This document shows positions 10,625 through 22,017 of a stretch of DNA of 64,000 bases, one piece after another. The translations under genes and the position numbers were made by a program. The notes under the pieces are model-generated. The model ran no database searches. It saw nothing but the letters and a program-made list of their open reading frames with translations, and was not told the DNA's origin. The stretch comes from Theristus sp. LFF4_11 (Eukaryota > Nematoda > Chromadorea > Monhysterida > Xyalidae): contig JASANC010000129.1 in assembly GCA_030248135.1 (NCBI GenBank), positions 1 to 64,000 on the forward strand, given 5' to 3'. Numbering within the stretch: the stretch's first letter is position 1; every line of letters begins with the position of its first letter.

Positions 10625-13600
10625 TCCCTGATTGTTTTTTTCGTTTTCAAAATTGAAAAAAAATTAAAAAAACAAAAATGACGGTTTTTGTTCGCAATTT
10701 TTTTATTTGGAAAACCAAAGTTGTGTCTAAAATTGTTCCAGAGCTGGAATGTGCGGGGGATATTGACAGCTGGAGCAAATTTTCCAGATAGATAGTGATA
10801 GTTGCTGTAAACTGTAATTGTTTGTGCGTGCGTAGCGTAAATCTTCATCGTTTTTCTGCAAAAGTCAGAAAGAAAATGAAAAACATAAAATATTTTTCGC
10901 AACGCTTCATTATGATATGCACCTGCCCCGCATCCGCATTGCTCATTGCTCATGATCCACTGGCGCGCGTGCACACGCTCCGCCCTCAACAAAAACTCGT
11001 TCAAAACGCAGTTATTTTTATTCTTGCTTCTTAAAAAGGCTTGGCTTAGGTTAGGATTAGGTTAGGAACAGGTTTTGTTTAAGCTTAGGCTTCGGTTTGG
11101 CTTTTAGGTTTAGGTCCGTTTTAGCAATGTCCGAGAACATCCAATGTTGGAGCGTGAGTTAACTGGAGCGTAATATCATAAAACGTGCCAACCAATATTT
11201 TTTGACTTTCGTGCCCTAAATTATTTTTGTAACAATTTATTGGTCGTTTTGTAACAAATTTCGTGCATGCAAAAATGTTAGTAAATCTGCAGTTTTTTGC
11301 TGAGTTTTTGAAATTTATTTACAAAAGCATTTGGTGGCAAGGATATTCGACAACAAGAAGCAACACGTAGAGTCAATTTCTCAAAAAGAAACTTCAGAAA
11401 TGCCTGGTAATTGAAAGTTTGATAAGTCATTACACATTCTTTACCTGGTCGAACTCAAACGTTGCAAAACGCGGCATCAGCGTCATTGTTTGACTTGTTT
11501 CTTCTGTCGACGGCAATTAAATACAAAAAAAATTGTTTCGTAATTTAAAAAAGTGATATGTTCAAAAATTGTGGCAGAGCTGTTTTTCCGAAATCCTAAC
11601 TCCCTACATTGCTAAGATTGCGAAAAGAATGCTCTCCTACAAAAACTGAACACATGAGAGCTCTGCAGTTTTTCGTTATTTACGGCGTTATTGCTGCATC
11701 GCTGCTCAACTGGTGCATGACTCATTGAGCTACATGGAGGCAAGAATGCAGCCTTAAAAACGCGTGAGCTTGAATGAAATTGGATATGCCGCAGAAACGT
11801 GACGCCGAACACGCCACGCAAATGAAATGCAGTTGGAGAACAAAAAACGAACGTGCCAACGAAGAAAAAGAGATCCATTGGGGCACACGCTTGTCTTCTT
11901 GCAAGGAACACTGTTTTTTTTCTCGATTGGTCAGCCAATAGACTGTGGTCTACAAACGACAAATTACCGTATTTCAATTTTTAGCGTATTCCTTAACCAT
12001 ATTCGGTCTCGCCAAGATTTCTCCATTTTTCAATTGTCAAAAAATATGTTCAATGTCTCTCTTTTTTTGACACTTCTCACGATCTAACACAACAGCTGAA
12101 GCCAAAAAGATCGCACCAAGAGTGAAGACCAACATGGTAGATGCTGTACCAATGGGCTCTTCGAGTGAAACCGTTTTGATGAACACGCAATAAACCAATT
12201 AGCACCGCTATTCAAGCATGTCCGAGGTGATAGGTGTTGATTGGAACCACAACGTGGGCGTGCTGCACTCACTCGGACTCAAAGATCTTGATCCTACTTT
12301 GTATGAATGTCCACTCAAGAACGTCCAGCGGGAAAAACGCCAGTTAGCATTGTGGTGGTGTTATTTGACATACCAAACATCAAAGTGTCACTACTGTCAC
12401 AACAAAAAATGTCTTTGAAATATTTTTTTGAAAATTTGTTAAAAATTCATTTTTTTGCTTCAGAAGAGGTTCAGTGAATGTACGTAGCAAAATGAAAACA
12501 GCCATATCGCGTGTCACAGCCTTTTTACAGCGCACGATTGCATTTTTTGACAACAGAGAGCGAAAATTCGGTTCTTGTTTTTCTCATCACTTTCATAATG
12601 TTCGAGAAGAACAAACTTTCATGCTTTCTTTTTTGCGTGTTCTTTGGTTCCCGAAAATTAAGTCACTGAAAGTTGGTGAACAAAGCCAGAAAAGCAAATA
12701 AAAGTAAATAGAGAGTAAAAAAGCTTTGACGTTGTTCTTTGTTGTCAGGGTTCCATCCAATAAACTGACTGGAAACACAACAAAACGGCTCCAGAGAGAA
12801 AGATCAGAGAGAGAAAGAACTAGAAGCATCCAGCTGGCTTGAATGCAAATGCAAAAAGAATAATAATAAAACAGACTGTCAGAGCTTGGTGGAATTGAAT
12901 GTTTTGAGAGAAGATGCTAAAAAAGTACAAGCATGGCATGACGCGTGGGGTTTGGTTTTTGCATTACGTTTACGCGTTGTTTCTGAACCGCGAAGCAGAG
13001 AGAATTGAAAACGAGCCAACCCGTTTTCCACTGAGAAAAAACGCACGCGACAATGCGAAACGAACTCATCGCCTGCATTCTCCATGACAAGATCCGCTTT
13101 TTTGGCCGGTAACACCCACGGAGTGTAAATAGCGACTACGACTAATTCGACATTTGAGAAGCCTTGTTTTAAATGTATCTATAGTTGAGTGCAAATGGTT
13201 TGGGAAACACATTGATTTAGAAAAAAATGTCACACTCACAACTGAAATGAGTGGCATGCTCGCATTATCCCAGTTGTCAGCTTAAAAAGGACCACGGGGG
13301 ACCAAGCATCGTGTACAGTTCTGATTTGCATATCGATGCACACAGGCTGAGTTGAGTGCTGTGTTTTTACTTTTTACTTCACTAAACTAGAGTTTTTGCT
13401 GTTTTATTGTTCATGTTCTGTTTCAAGCGAATTACCGATGTTTCGAGATAGAGTTCCAATTTTTCTCCAATGCGCTTTTCAATAAGCAGACAGTAGGCAC
13501 TCAAGTGAGCGCGGCGTTGTCCATCAACAACACCAAATAGTCCGTTTTCTCTCTGAAGTTTGGAACCATGGAGTGAGAAAACACTGTGGAACACAGAAAA

Positions 13601-15551
13601 ATCATTTCGAAAGATGAACGCGACCTGGTTTTGGATCCACATGTTGGTTAGATGGGTAATATTCTTGAAAGTTTTTGACAATACTAAGGGCTAAAATAGC
13701 TTTGTTTAGTTCTGAAAGTGCAAAACTCGAACTCAGCGCGTCCGCGCGGTTTTTTAACTAAAAAATGGGATTATTACTTTTTTCATACCCATTGGTTTGC
13801 TGTACGGTAGTTAGTTGGTTGACAAACTGCTGGGTTGCTGAACGGTTTTCTGTTCATTTGGTATCTTTTAATTTGGTCCCGAAACTTAATGCGCGCATAG
13901 ATAGGTAAGCAGTGTGATACATGACGCGGAAATTCAAAATTGATAAAGTGATCCGAGTCCCCTAAATCACTTGGGCTATTTTGAATTGCCACATGAAGAT
14001 TGAAACTATTTTCTTTTCTACGTCTGCAGTTGCAGAACCAAAAAAAAATTAATTGTCGGTTGTACTGATTGATGTTTTAGTAAACGGGTGCACGGCTGAT
14101 TTACTGAACAGATGATGAAATACTGATTTGCTGTACGGTTGATACGCTGTTGATGGCTTGTTAAACTGCTCATAAGATGTTGAACAGCTAAATAAACTGA
14201 TGGTGTGCCAAGTTGTAAAAAAGTTGTTTTAAGAATCTGAATTTAAGTTATCAGTGAAGTGAATCGGGTTTTATTCACTTGAACCTTGTCGGTCCACATA
14301 TTCGCATTTCTGATAAACGACCTTGAAAATGTCTGCAAAACCCTTGGGTACAGCATGCTCGTCTGGTCTTTTTTTCTGATTTTCAGCATTTTGATTGTGT
14401 TGTTCATTAAATTTGCACTTTGTTCACACTTTTTTACATTGAAAAATACACACTGTTACAACGTGTTTGAATTGGAATCTGAACAGAATCGACATTTCAA
14501 ATAAAACGATTCAATTGCAAAGGCATCAGGAAAATGCAGACCTTATTGAGCAAAAGTTCATTTCAACTTTTATTTTTATTTTTGCTCATCGATTTTCTTT
14601 ATCTGCAAAAAACTAGACCGGGCACGATGAATCATCCATCCGATTAATCACAGTGTAAACTGAAATGAAAAACTTTTCCGTCTGTGGTTGTTTGATTTCT
14701 TGTCTGTGTAATATGTTTTCTGCAACGGTTAGCAAACAAAATTTGCGGGAAAAAAACTGCGTCTGTTTTTACCGTGCGGCAAAAACAGACGCACGTTTTG
14801 GCGCAGTGACTGTTACGGGAAAGTACTAAAAACTGAAAAAAGGTTATCTAAACCCACTGTAACTGTATTTTTTTATTATCTCATGTCTGACTCATTTGAC
14901 CCAGCCTAGAGATTTAAGAAAACAGTTTTAAAACGGATGTTTGCTCACGCGCGTGGTGTTTGTTTTGTTTTAAAAGCGCCCGACTTTTGTCCAATCTTCA
15001 TTTGTTGTTCAACCGTTTTCTGTGATGATGACTTGAATTCTGCATTGATTGGTTTCTTCCAGTTGTCATTTGCAATGCGTAGTTGTGGGATTACCACGAC
15101 AAAGGGTTTCCACAAGACCAGAAAGTCACAAGTGCTGCGAGACGATACAAACGAGATCTCGTGGCAACGCTACCACTCAGTTCATTCGGTCGTGATGGGA
15201 ACAATGATTATGCAAATCAAATATCAGAATTGTTTCAGGAAATGTGACACGAGCTCGTGCGGTCTGGATTTATCGGGGCGGAGGCGGAGCATAAGTCTAC
15301 ATTTAACTGCCATATTCAATTTTGTAAAGAAACATCTACTGCCATCAGAAACGACGTTCAAAATCAGGAAAATCAGCCCAAACGAAACTGTGTAAACACC
15401 AAATTTCATCGCCATTCGCAAAGCTCAGGAGTTCAGTCAGCAGTCGCCCTCGACAATTTCCCGGTGAATCTCACAAATCCACTTGATCCCTGATATCATA
15501 TCTCCCTGGGGCATCTCAAACTCGCTTCGGGAAAGAGCAAAACAGAAAACA
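10625..15551. other. Gene-poor spacer
   Basis: AT-rich sequence with many short open frames but no recognisable domain, signal peptide or consistent splice chain. A 200-bp MITE copy lies at 13868-14045. A 12-bp stem hairpin (TGCGTCTGTTTT/AAAACAGACGCA) is at about 14758-14792. A 72-codon hydrophobic frame at 14286-14504 has no supporting evidence. Confidence 0.55.
13868..14045 (-). repeat. About 200-bp MITE copy, minus orientation
   Basis: Reverse complement of the family seen at 33.64 and 38.63 kb. It runs from 'ggttctgcaactgcagacgtag' through 'gactcggatcactt' and 'cgcgtcatgtatcac' to 'gcgcgcattaagtttcggga', with many substitutions. Confidence 0.7.
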
Positions 15552-15758
15552 ATGGACAGCAAGCAATCATCGCAAGGCTACGATCGCCAGAGCTCGCACG
15601 AGGCTCGCGAGCAGATTCGACGTGCCGTGTCGCCGATGCTGTCGAACATCAAACGCGACGTGGACGCACACGACCAACGGATGAAAGAGAGGAAAGGGGC
15701 CACTGGCAGGTCGTCGAGCACTTGCCGACAACAGGCGAAGGGGCATGGCGGATGGTGA
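15552..15758 (+). CDS. Possible small polar protein (68 aa)
   Basis: An ATG at 15552 opens a 68-codon frame. Its first 48 residues are Gln/Ser/Arg/Asp-rich and predicted helical, with the segment EAREQIRRAVSPMLSNIKRD. GC is higher than in the flanks, and third codon positions are mostly C or G in that part, as in the real exons here. After about residue 50 the composition changes (GATGRSSST...), so the true exon may end at a donor near 15695-15710. I do not recognise the family. It could be a first exon of a larger gene, or a chance frame. Confidence 0.35.
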   Translation: MDSKQSSQGYDRQSSHEAREQIRRAVSPMLSNIKRDVDAHDQRMKERKGATGRSSSTCRQQAKGHGGW

Positions 15759-16458
15759 ACGACCCTGGTCACTATTGACACTGCGGCATCATTGAAATTA
15801 AAAGCGTACACAGATTGCTAAACTATTTTACGTGCGAGTTCACTCGTGATGACTTTGCTCCAGAGTCTTGCTCTGTAACTCCAAACACTTCTGAAATATG
15901 AATGATTTTATTAATTTGCAAGCTAGGATGTGAGCTTTCGATTTTCTGTGTCGAATCTGTTGTATCTGTGAAAAGTAAACAGGAGAATACCAGCCGATTT
16001 CATGATTGGCTCTGCTCTCAGATTTTTGGAGACGGGAATTTTGGTGTTTTGTTGTATATTTCGAAATTTTCATGCACATAATTTTTGCCGTCTTTTCTTC
16101 AGATCGTGTCTGTTTATATCTCTTTTTCGAGTTTTAAAAACTAGGCATTTCATGATGACTTTTTTCTTTGATTTTATTATCAGGTTTCATGTAAATGTTG
16201 TTTCGTGCTGTTCATTATTTACAATGGTTTTTGATACTCAGTCGTAAACACACCGATTCAAAACTGCACACTGAATTTACAGAAATAAATTCAACATTTT
16301 CGTTTTGATTTGAATTGCTGTAACAACTTATCTTCATTCTGCTTGCACTTGTTGTATAAACTTGGAAAAACTTCAAAACGGCTAAAAAATAAAAACACCT
16401 CACCAAAAAGACCACAGTTTAGAAGAAAAGATACGCTTTCTATATTCACAATTCAACT
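15759..16458. other. Spacer downstream of the ionotropic receptor gene
   Basis: AT-rich sequence with no domain or exon chain recognised. It probably includes the receptor 3'UTR (gene on the minus strand). Confidence 0.5.
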
Positions 16459-19400
16459 TCAATAGGCAAAACTCAAGAACTGTCGCAGCTCATACGTCAA
16501 CTTTTCCGCCAGCACACACACACAGCCAACGCCAATGCCAACGAACAAGACAACAATGGCGCCAGTCATGTGCAGCACGCCAATTGGTGACCAAGGCGTC
16601 GTTGCGTCGCGTGCACAGTGTGACGTGGCGTTACGCACCGCAACCGTAAACGCATCCGGGATGCGTCTGGAAAGTGGTGATTGCAATTTTATAGCTACTT
16701 TTATTGTATTCGGTCTCACTCTCAGTCCCTCCTGACCGTCAAGAACAGTGTCTTTCAAGTCAAAAACTCCCCGTGGACCCTGAAGGCATTGAAAAATGGG
16801 AAGAATTGAGAAAAACAACGGAGCAAGTGAAGTGAAATTATTGATGCATCAACTCTGCCGACCTGAAGAACTGCTCATACTCAATGAAGATCTCGGACAT
16901 TTTCTCGGCGATCGGGTCGTTCTTGCGAAACGCCAGGCCGCACGGTTCGGCACGGATTTCCTTGACGGTCGACTGCACCAGCGAACACTGCGCGAAGTAG
17001 CGCTCGCGGCCGTACAGCATGAACGGAGAGCTCAGCAGCGCGTACTCACCGCTGCGTCAAGGAAACATTTGCTCCATTTTTTCTGTTGTCAACTCAGATT
17101 TCGCTAAACAAAACTGTCCGAAGTAATCTATGTACGATGTTCTTTCTGTCGGGATGCCTTGTCCGCCGCGGTGTCTCGGAACTACGTGAAAATCGCTCAC
17201 CGCCATTGGCTGTAGAAAAAATCCCACCAACCTTCTAACCACTTTTATTTCCGAGAGAGGACGCCGCTCTGTGGACCGCGGAGAATAGGACATCGGACGT
17301 TTTTATTGAGTGCGATTTGCATGCATTGCAAGGGAAAAACCCAGCCAAAACTTCGCTGTGTTTGTGGTGAGGCTTTTTCTCAAGGCAAATAATTGCGGCT
17401 TGCGGTGCAGTTCTGCCGTCTCCCGCAAGCGACATGTTTCACCTGAGCACTCGCGACCACAGCCTCTCATGTTCGTCAGTCTTGTTGTCGTTGAAGGCGA
17501 CCGCCAGCAACAGTTGAAAGTTGCCATTGGTGAACGCCTGAGAATGTTTTAAAAAATCTGAAACGATCGTCTTAAATCCAAATAATGAGAACTGCACATC
17601 GTCCACACACAAACGGTGTCACACTTTCTGTGAAACATAAATGTTCTCGGGGTTTATTTGTTTGCTGAAGCCTAAATCTAAATTTACAGAACAATCAAAC
17701 CTGCCGAAGTCGCTGGAAATGGTGATTGTCGAGCAACTTCTCGGAAACGAAACTGCCATGCGGCATCATCAGCCCTTTGATTTCGTTGTTCTCAAAGCTC
17801 GGAATGATCGCTTTCAGTGAGATCTCTTTCACGTCCGCAGTCGGGTAGAGCAGTTTGCCAAGCAGCAACCCTTGTCGGTGGAGGGAAATTGAACATTTTA
17901 GTCTTTAGTGCGAGTAACACACACGATGCGGTGTACCGTGATGTTCGTGGATTTGTTGCTTTTCGAACCACGGTACACCACCGGTAAGCCTAAGTCAATA
18001 AGTGGGTATACCTGCACAACAAACGCGTACAAAATAAGGAGTTTTTTATTGTGAAAGAAAACATAGAAGTCCCACAGCGTTTTCGGTAGTGCAACATTTT
18101 TTGTTTTTCAATTGAACAGACAAAGTTGACCAGTAGCCCGTTTGCCAGGACAAATGTGCTGTAGGTTTGGAAACTCAGTTCCACCTTGTACCAGTTTCTG
18201 TCGGAGCAAAAAAAATTGCCAAAACTGCAGGTGACAGCAGGGCAGTGCCAGCTGCTTTTGTTTTAACTGGGCCTGACTGAGCGGATGTATCAAAAGTGGT
18301 TTGCCCCTCTTGTACCTTGGTACAGACTGAGCACATGCAACGAGACGAGACACAAACAAGCGAGCATCATTTTCTCGCCAGCCGTCCGGCATCGCCCGGT
18401 GATCCCACGGTCTTGTTGGCCGATGAAGAAACGCAACAGCGCATGGGTGAATGGGCCCAGCAATCGGGGGCGGTCGAGTGTTGCAGTGGAATCGGCAGTA
18501 ATGAGAGAAAATGTGTGTTAGAAAACGATATTGACATTTTAAAAAATTAGCCAAAGATGGTTCATTCGGACATCGGAAATAAAAAGATACCGGCATTTTA
18601 TGATGTCGTAAGATTGAAAAGAATTCGTGAAACTTCGTGAATTCAAAGACATTATTATTGCCAAGTAGCGGTACCACAAAAAGTAGCCGGTCACTTTCAC
18701 GTAGCGTTTGCTTCAGTCCAAAAATTATCTGGCATGAAAAACACTGCCCGCCAGCCGTCAGCCAAAAAAACTCTGATTGACAATTTTACGCTTTATTTTC
18801 TCCCATTATGCGTGCCGAAAAAGTGACGACGCCAAAACTGAACGGTGATCAGCGTGGTAAAGAGCAGCACAATGATGCCAACAATCATGCCAGAGGCAGC
18901 AAATGGGAACACGGTGGCGAGATGCAGCATCTCCGTCCAGATTGGGGCGCTGGGCGCGCGAACAACGAAGGTGGCAGACTCGTAGTGGAAAGGATATCGG
19001 AAATATTGTCAAAACTCCGAAGACACACTTCATGCACGGTATCCACTGTCTTAAACACGTGCATTATTAGGAAGTTTTATCGTGTGAAAAACTAACAAAA
19101 GTCAAAAGCATACCACCGATTCGCCGCACCGTACTGCACTAGAACAACCAAAGGTCATTCGTGCTGAGATGCAAGACGGCAGACGCGGTTTGTCCTCGAG
19201 AGTTTTTGACAATAAGTGCGATTCTACGTGATGTCGAATGTTTGCAGACGGGAATTCGTGCTGCATACGAACTGAGTCATGCCGTCGATGGTGCCGTTTT
19301 CGATCAGCCCGAAAACCCCGTCAAAGTGGCCGCCAGGTTGCATCGTTCCAAAGTTTATTGAATCCGATGTCACGACAAAACACGGTGCATACCCGTTACT

Positions 19401-19785
19401 GACATCAGTTCCCGTGCGGGGCGCTATTGCTGCTACTGTTACCTGATTTCTATTGAAGTTGTTGTTTCTTATAGATTACAAGTAGAGAGCGTATTTTTTT
19501 CTCATGATGGGTAAATTTGCAACAAAATTCACCCGCATGGGTTTTGCAGATACCAATTGGTGATGCGTTTTTAATTTCATCGTGTCGTGACACCGGAATT
19601 GCGATCAGTTCGTATGGAATGTTGTACAGATCCATTAGCTCGGTGATGATTGTGACGTGGGTGCCCGGATTTGGGCAAATGGCCCTGTTGTGTAACCCGC
19701 CGGGCAGCGCTGCGCAGCTGTGCGCCACCTCATTTGCCGTTTTCACGGCCAAACGCAGAATGCGATGCTCTTTTGACGACGTCAT
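16459..19785 (-). CDS. Ionotropic-receptor-like (divergent iGluR) channel subunit
   Basis: Ligand-gated cation-channel subunit of the ionotropic glutamate receptor superfamily, at the plasma membrane. Minus-strand exons, 5' to 3': about 19785-19554 (S1, NPGTHVTIITELMDLYNIPY), 19435-19273 (S1, MQPGGHFDGVFGLIENGTID), about 18998-18805 (FRYPFHYESATFVVRAPS then TM1), about 18500-18308 (pore loop and M3), 17870-17701, 17537-17443, 17051-16863, about 16790-16459. The S2 lobe has KGLMMPHGSFVSEKLL, FNDNKTDEHERLWSRVLSG and EPCGLAFRKNDPIAEKMSE. M4 is GVLHMTGAIVVLFVGIGVG. M3 ends in SLYQG instead of the SYTANLAAF of classical iGluRs; SLYQG-like ends are typical of divergent chemosensory-type IRs. The start is not certain, and an N-terminal exon may lie upstream. 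The acceptors of the M3 and M1 exons and the final intron are also not settled. Confidence 0.8.
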
Positions 19786-20229
19786 TCGGAGGCGTCATGA
19801 AGAGTCAGCGAAAAAAAATTGCACACAAAGGGATTTTGCTGAATACTGCAGTCAAAACATTTCAATCCTCAGCAAGTGGACTCTCTCTGGACAAACTGAA
19901 ATCAATAATGAAGAACGCCAAACTCAATGACCAGATATAAACAGCTTTCAACAACTTTCGTTAAAACAAACAATATTTGGTTGATTGCAAATATTATCCA
20001 GCGCCCGACTGTTTTATTCGTTTCCGTTTCCATTCCGTGCGGTTATTTCCTTAAATGAAAATATTGAACCAGTCACTCACATGTGTTGGTTTCAAATGAC
20101 AAGATCTCTCAAAAGTAAAATAAAACTCTTGATATACATGAAGCACAAAACAAACAGCCATTCTGTAAACAGCAAGGGAAACTCGCAACAACCGGTAACC
20201 AAAAATTTTTATGAGCCGCGGGACAAAAG

Positions 20230-20520
20230 TATTGATATGAACTTGCGGTCACAAAGTCCAGAATCTTCAGAGAGTCACAGAACAAAACAAGTACTCGCAA
20301 GAATTTACGATCACAAAGTGCAGAATTTGCCTGAAGCCAGAGAGCAAACAAGTACTCATGTAAGGAACTACGGTCACAAAGGGCAACACTTTTATAGAGC
20401 CACAGAACAAACAAGTACTCGTGTACGAATCTACGGTCACTGAGTGCAGAATTTTCTTGAAGCCACAGAGCAAACACAAGTACTCATGTAAGGAACTACG
20501 GGGCCAAAGTGGAACACTTG
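20230..20520. repeat. Tandem repeat, about 63-bp unit, 4-5 copies
   Basis: Each unit carries 'tacggtcacaaagtgcagaat...gccacagagcaaacaagtactcatgtaaggaac' with about 15-20% divergence. Copies start near 20250, 20312, 20373 and 20436. The array lies immediately 3' of the minus-strand globin gene B (stop at 20536), probably in its 3'UTR or just beyond. Confidence 0.8.
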
Positions 20521-20535
20521 CAGGCCAGCTGCTCT

Positions 20536-21776
20536 TCACGACCCCATGGACGAGTCCCGCACAGGCGTCAGCGGCGTTATGGCGGGCACCGGTGGCACAA
20601 GGATGCTTGAATTGCTCGCCTGTTCGTCCAGCAGCGTGCTCACAAAGCCTTTCTTGATCTCGCGCACCACGATCTGCACGAGCCGATACACGGCCACATA
20701 CAAGTCCTCCTTCTCGGCGCTCTTCAGCTGTTTGCCGTGGGCCAGCAGAGCCGCCTGGTAGATGCACTCGATCAACGTCCGCTTGAACAGCATCCAATTG
20801 TCGGCGCTGAAGTTGACGCCGTGATAGAAGTGGGCGCGACCGACTTGACGGCAGTGAGACTTGATGCGCTCCTGCAGTCGGTTGAACATGGCACGCAAGA
20901 AATGTCGGACTGAATTACAGGTAATTATTGGAAATTTCTGCATTTACACTGTTTCAGAATCAATATTGAAGTTTGTTTGGTGTGTTTGTTACTCATATGT
21001 CAATTTTAGAATCACACCTCGTTTTCGACCTTTTGATTCAGACCACCGGCTGGACTTGAGCGTGTAAGCAGAAAAAGCGTTCTCACAAAAAGAGGACAGA
21101 CCCAGCGAACGCACGAATCAACCAGCGAACTGACCATCTGTAAGCAACCAAGCAGCAGAAATATTTGGTCGAAAAAGATGCGCATGCGCTCGACTTGTTC
21201 GTTGATTTCGTGGCATCTGGCCGCTTCCCACAGCGGCGTCTCATGAGGAACGTTGAAGTACATTAGAAACGCCGGATTTTTTTCAATGAGCGAAAACAAA
21301 ATCTCACGACAGAGCTCCTTGGAATCAGCCTTACGCCAGGCAAATCTGCAATTAAGGTTATCAGCTGTAAAATAAAGTTTCCTTCAGATATAAATAACAT
21401 CAAGGATCACAATTTCATTGAGATAGTCCTGACTATCATGCCACTTTTTGGAATAGCAGAGTTCATGTTGAGGAATGTTTGTGTAAACGAATATAACCAG
21501 CCTCAATTTCTCTGCGACTTTCTCCAAGTAGCGGAACGTGTCATCCAGTTGTTGTTCGTCGTTCACTGACGACGAATTGCTGGTCACAGACTCCGACCTC
21601 CGTGGTACCCTCAATGCCGGACTACTAGTAGCACTAATGCTACACATCTGCAACGTCGACCACAGGTCACTGGAGGCGTAGCGATACTTGCGTTCCAGTT
21701 GACAGGAGAAGCTGGCTGGTTCGCTTGAGACCGGTCGGACGAGTTTGACGTGACTGAAGACGTTTGACGTCACCAA
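20536..21776 (-). CDS. Globin-domain protein B
   Basis: Heme-binding globin with long tails, as in many nematode globins. Minus-strand exons: B1 within 21776-21450 (Ser-rich N-terminal tail, donor not fixed), B2 21345-21135, B3 20871-20536. B2 encodes FAWRKADSKELCREILFSLI and NPAFLMYFNV (helices A-C). B3 opens ERIKSHCRQVGRAHFYHGVNF, which matches the E/F-helix with the candidate proximal His in AHFYHGV. Helix H follows (EKEDLYVAVYRLVQIVVREIKKGF) and then a Pro/Ser/Thr-rich C-terminal tail, ...RDSSMGS. The B2-B3 junction (ATG|GTCAGT, CTGCAG|GAG) is in phase 0. Oxygen transport, sensing or redox roles cannot be told apart from sequence. Confidence 0.72.
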
Positions 21777-22017
21777 AAAATTGATTACTTTTGACGGGAG
21801 AAATCTGCAGGCTTATTCAGCGGAATTTACGGGACAAACATTTTTTATTGTGCTATTTCAGCGTTTTAAAATCAAAATACAAACGTAGCAAAATGCTTCA
21901 GAAGTTGGAGCGGCTAATCTACTGTAAAGTTTTAAGCGAAATTGCTGACACAACAATTTGTTGTGTTTTTGTTGAGAATTTTTGTCATTGAGAGTTTGAC
22001 TCATAAATTTCGGCAAA

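Noticed and set aside
14286..14504. Hydrophobic 72-codon frame that could be a membrane protein
   Set aside because: AT-rich region codes for hydrophobic residues by chance; no start context, splice sites or homology support it.
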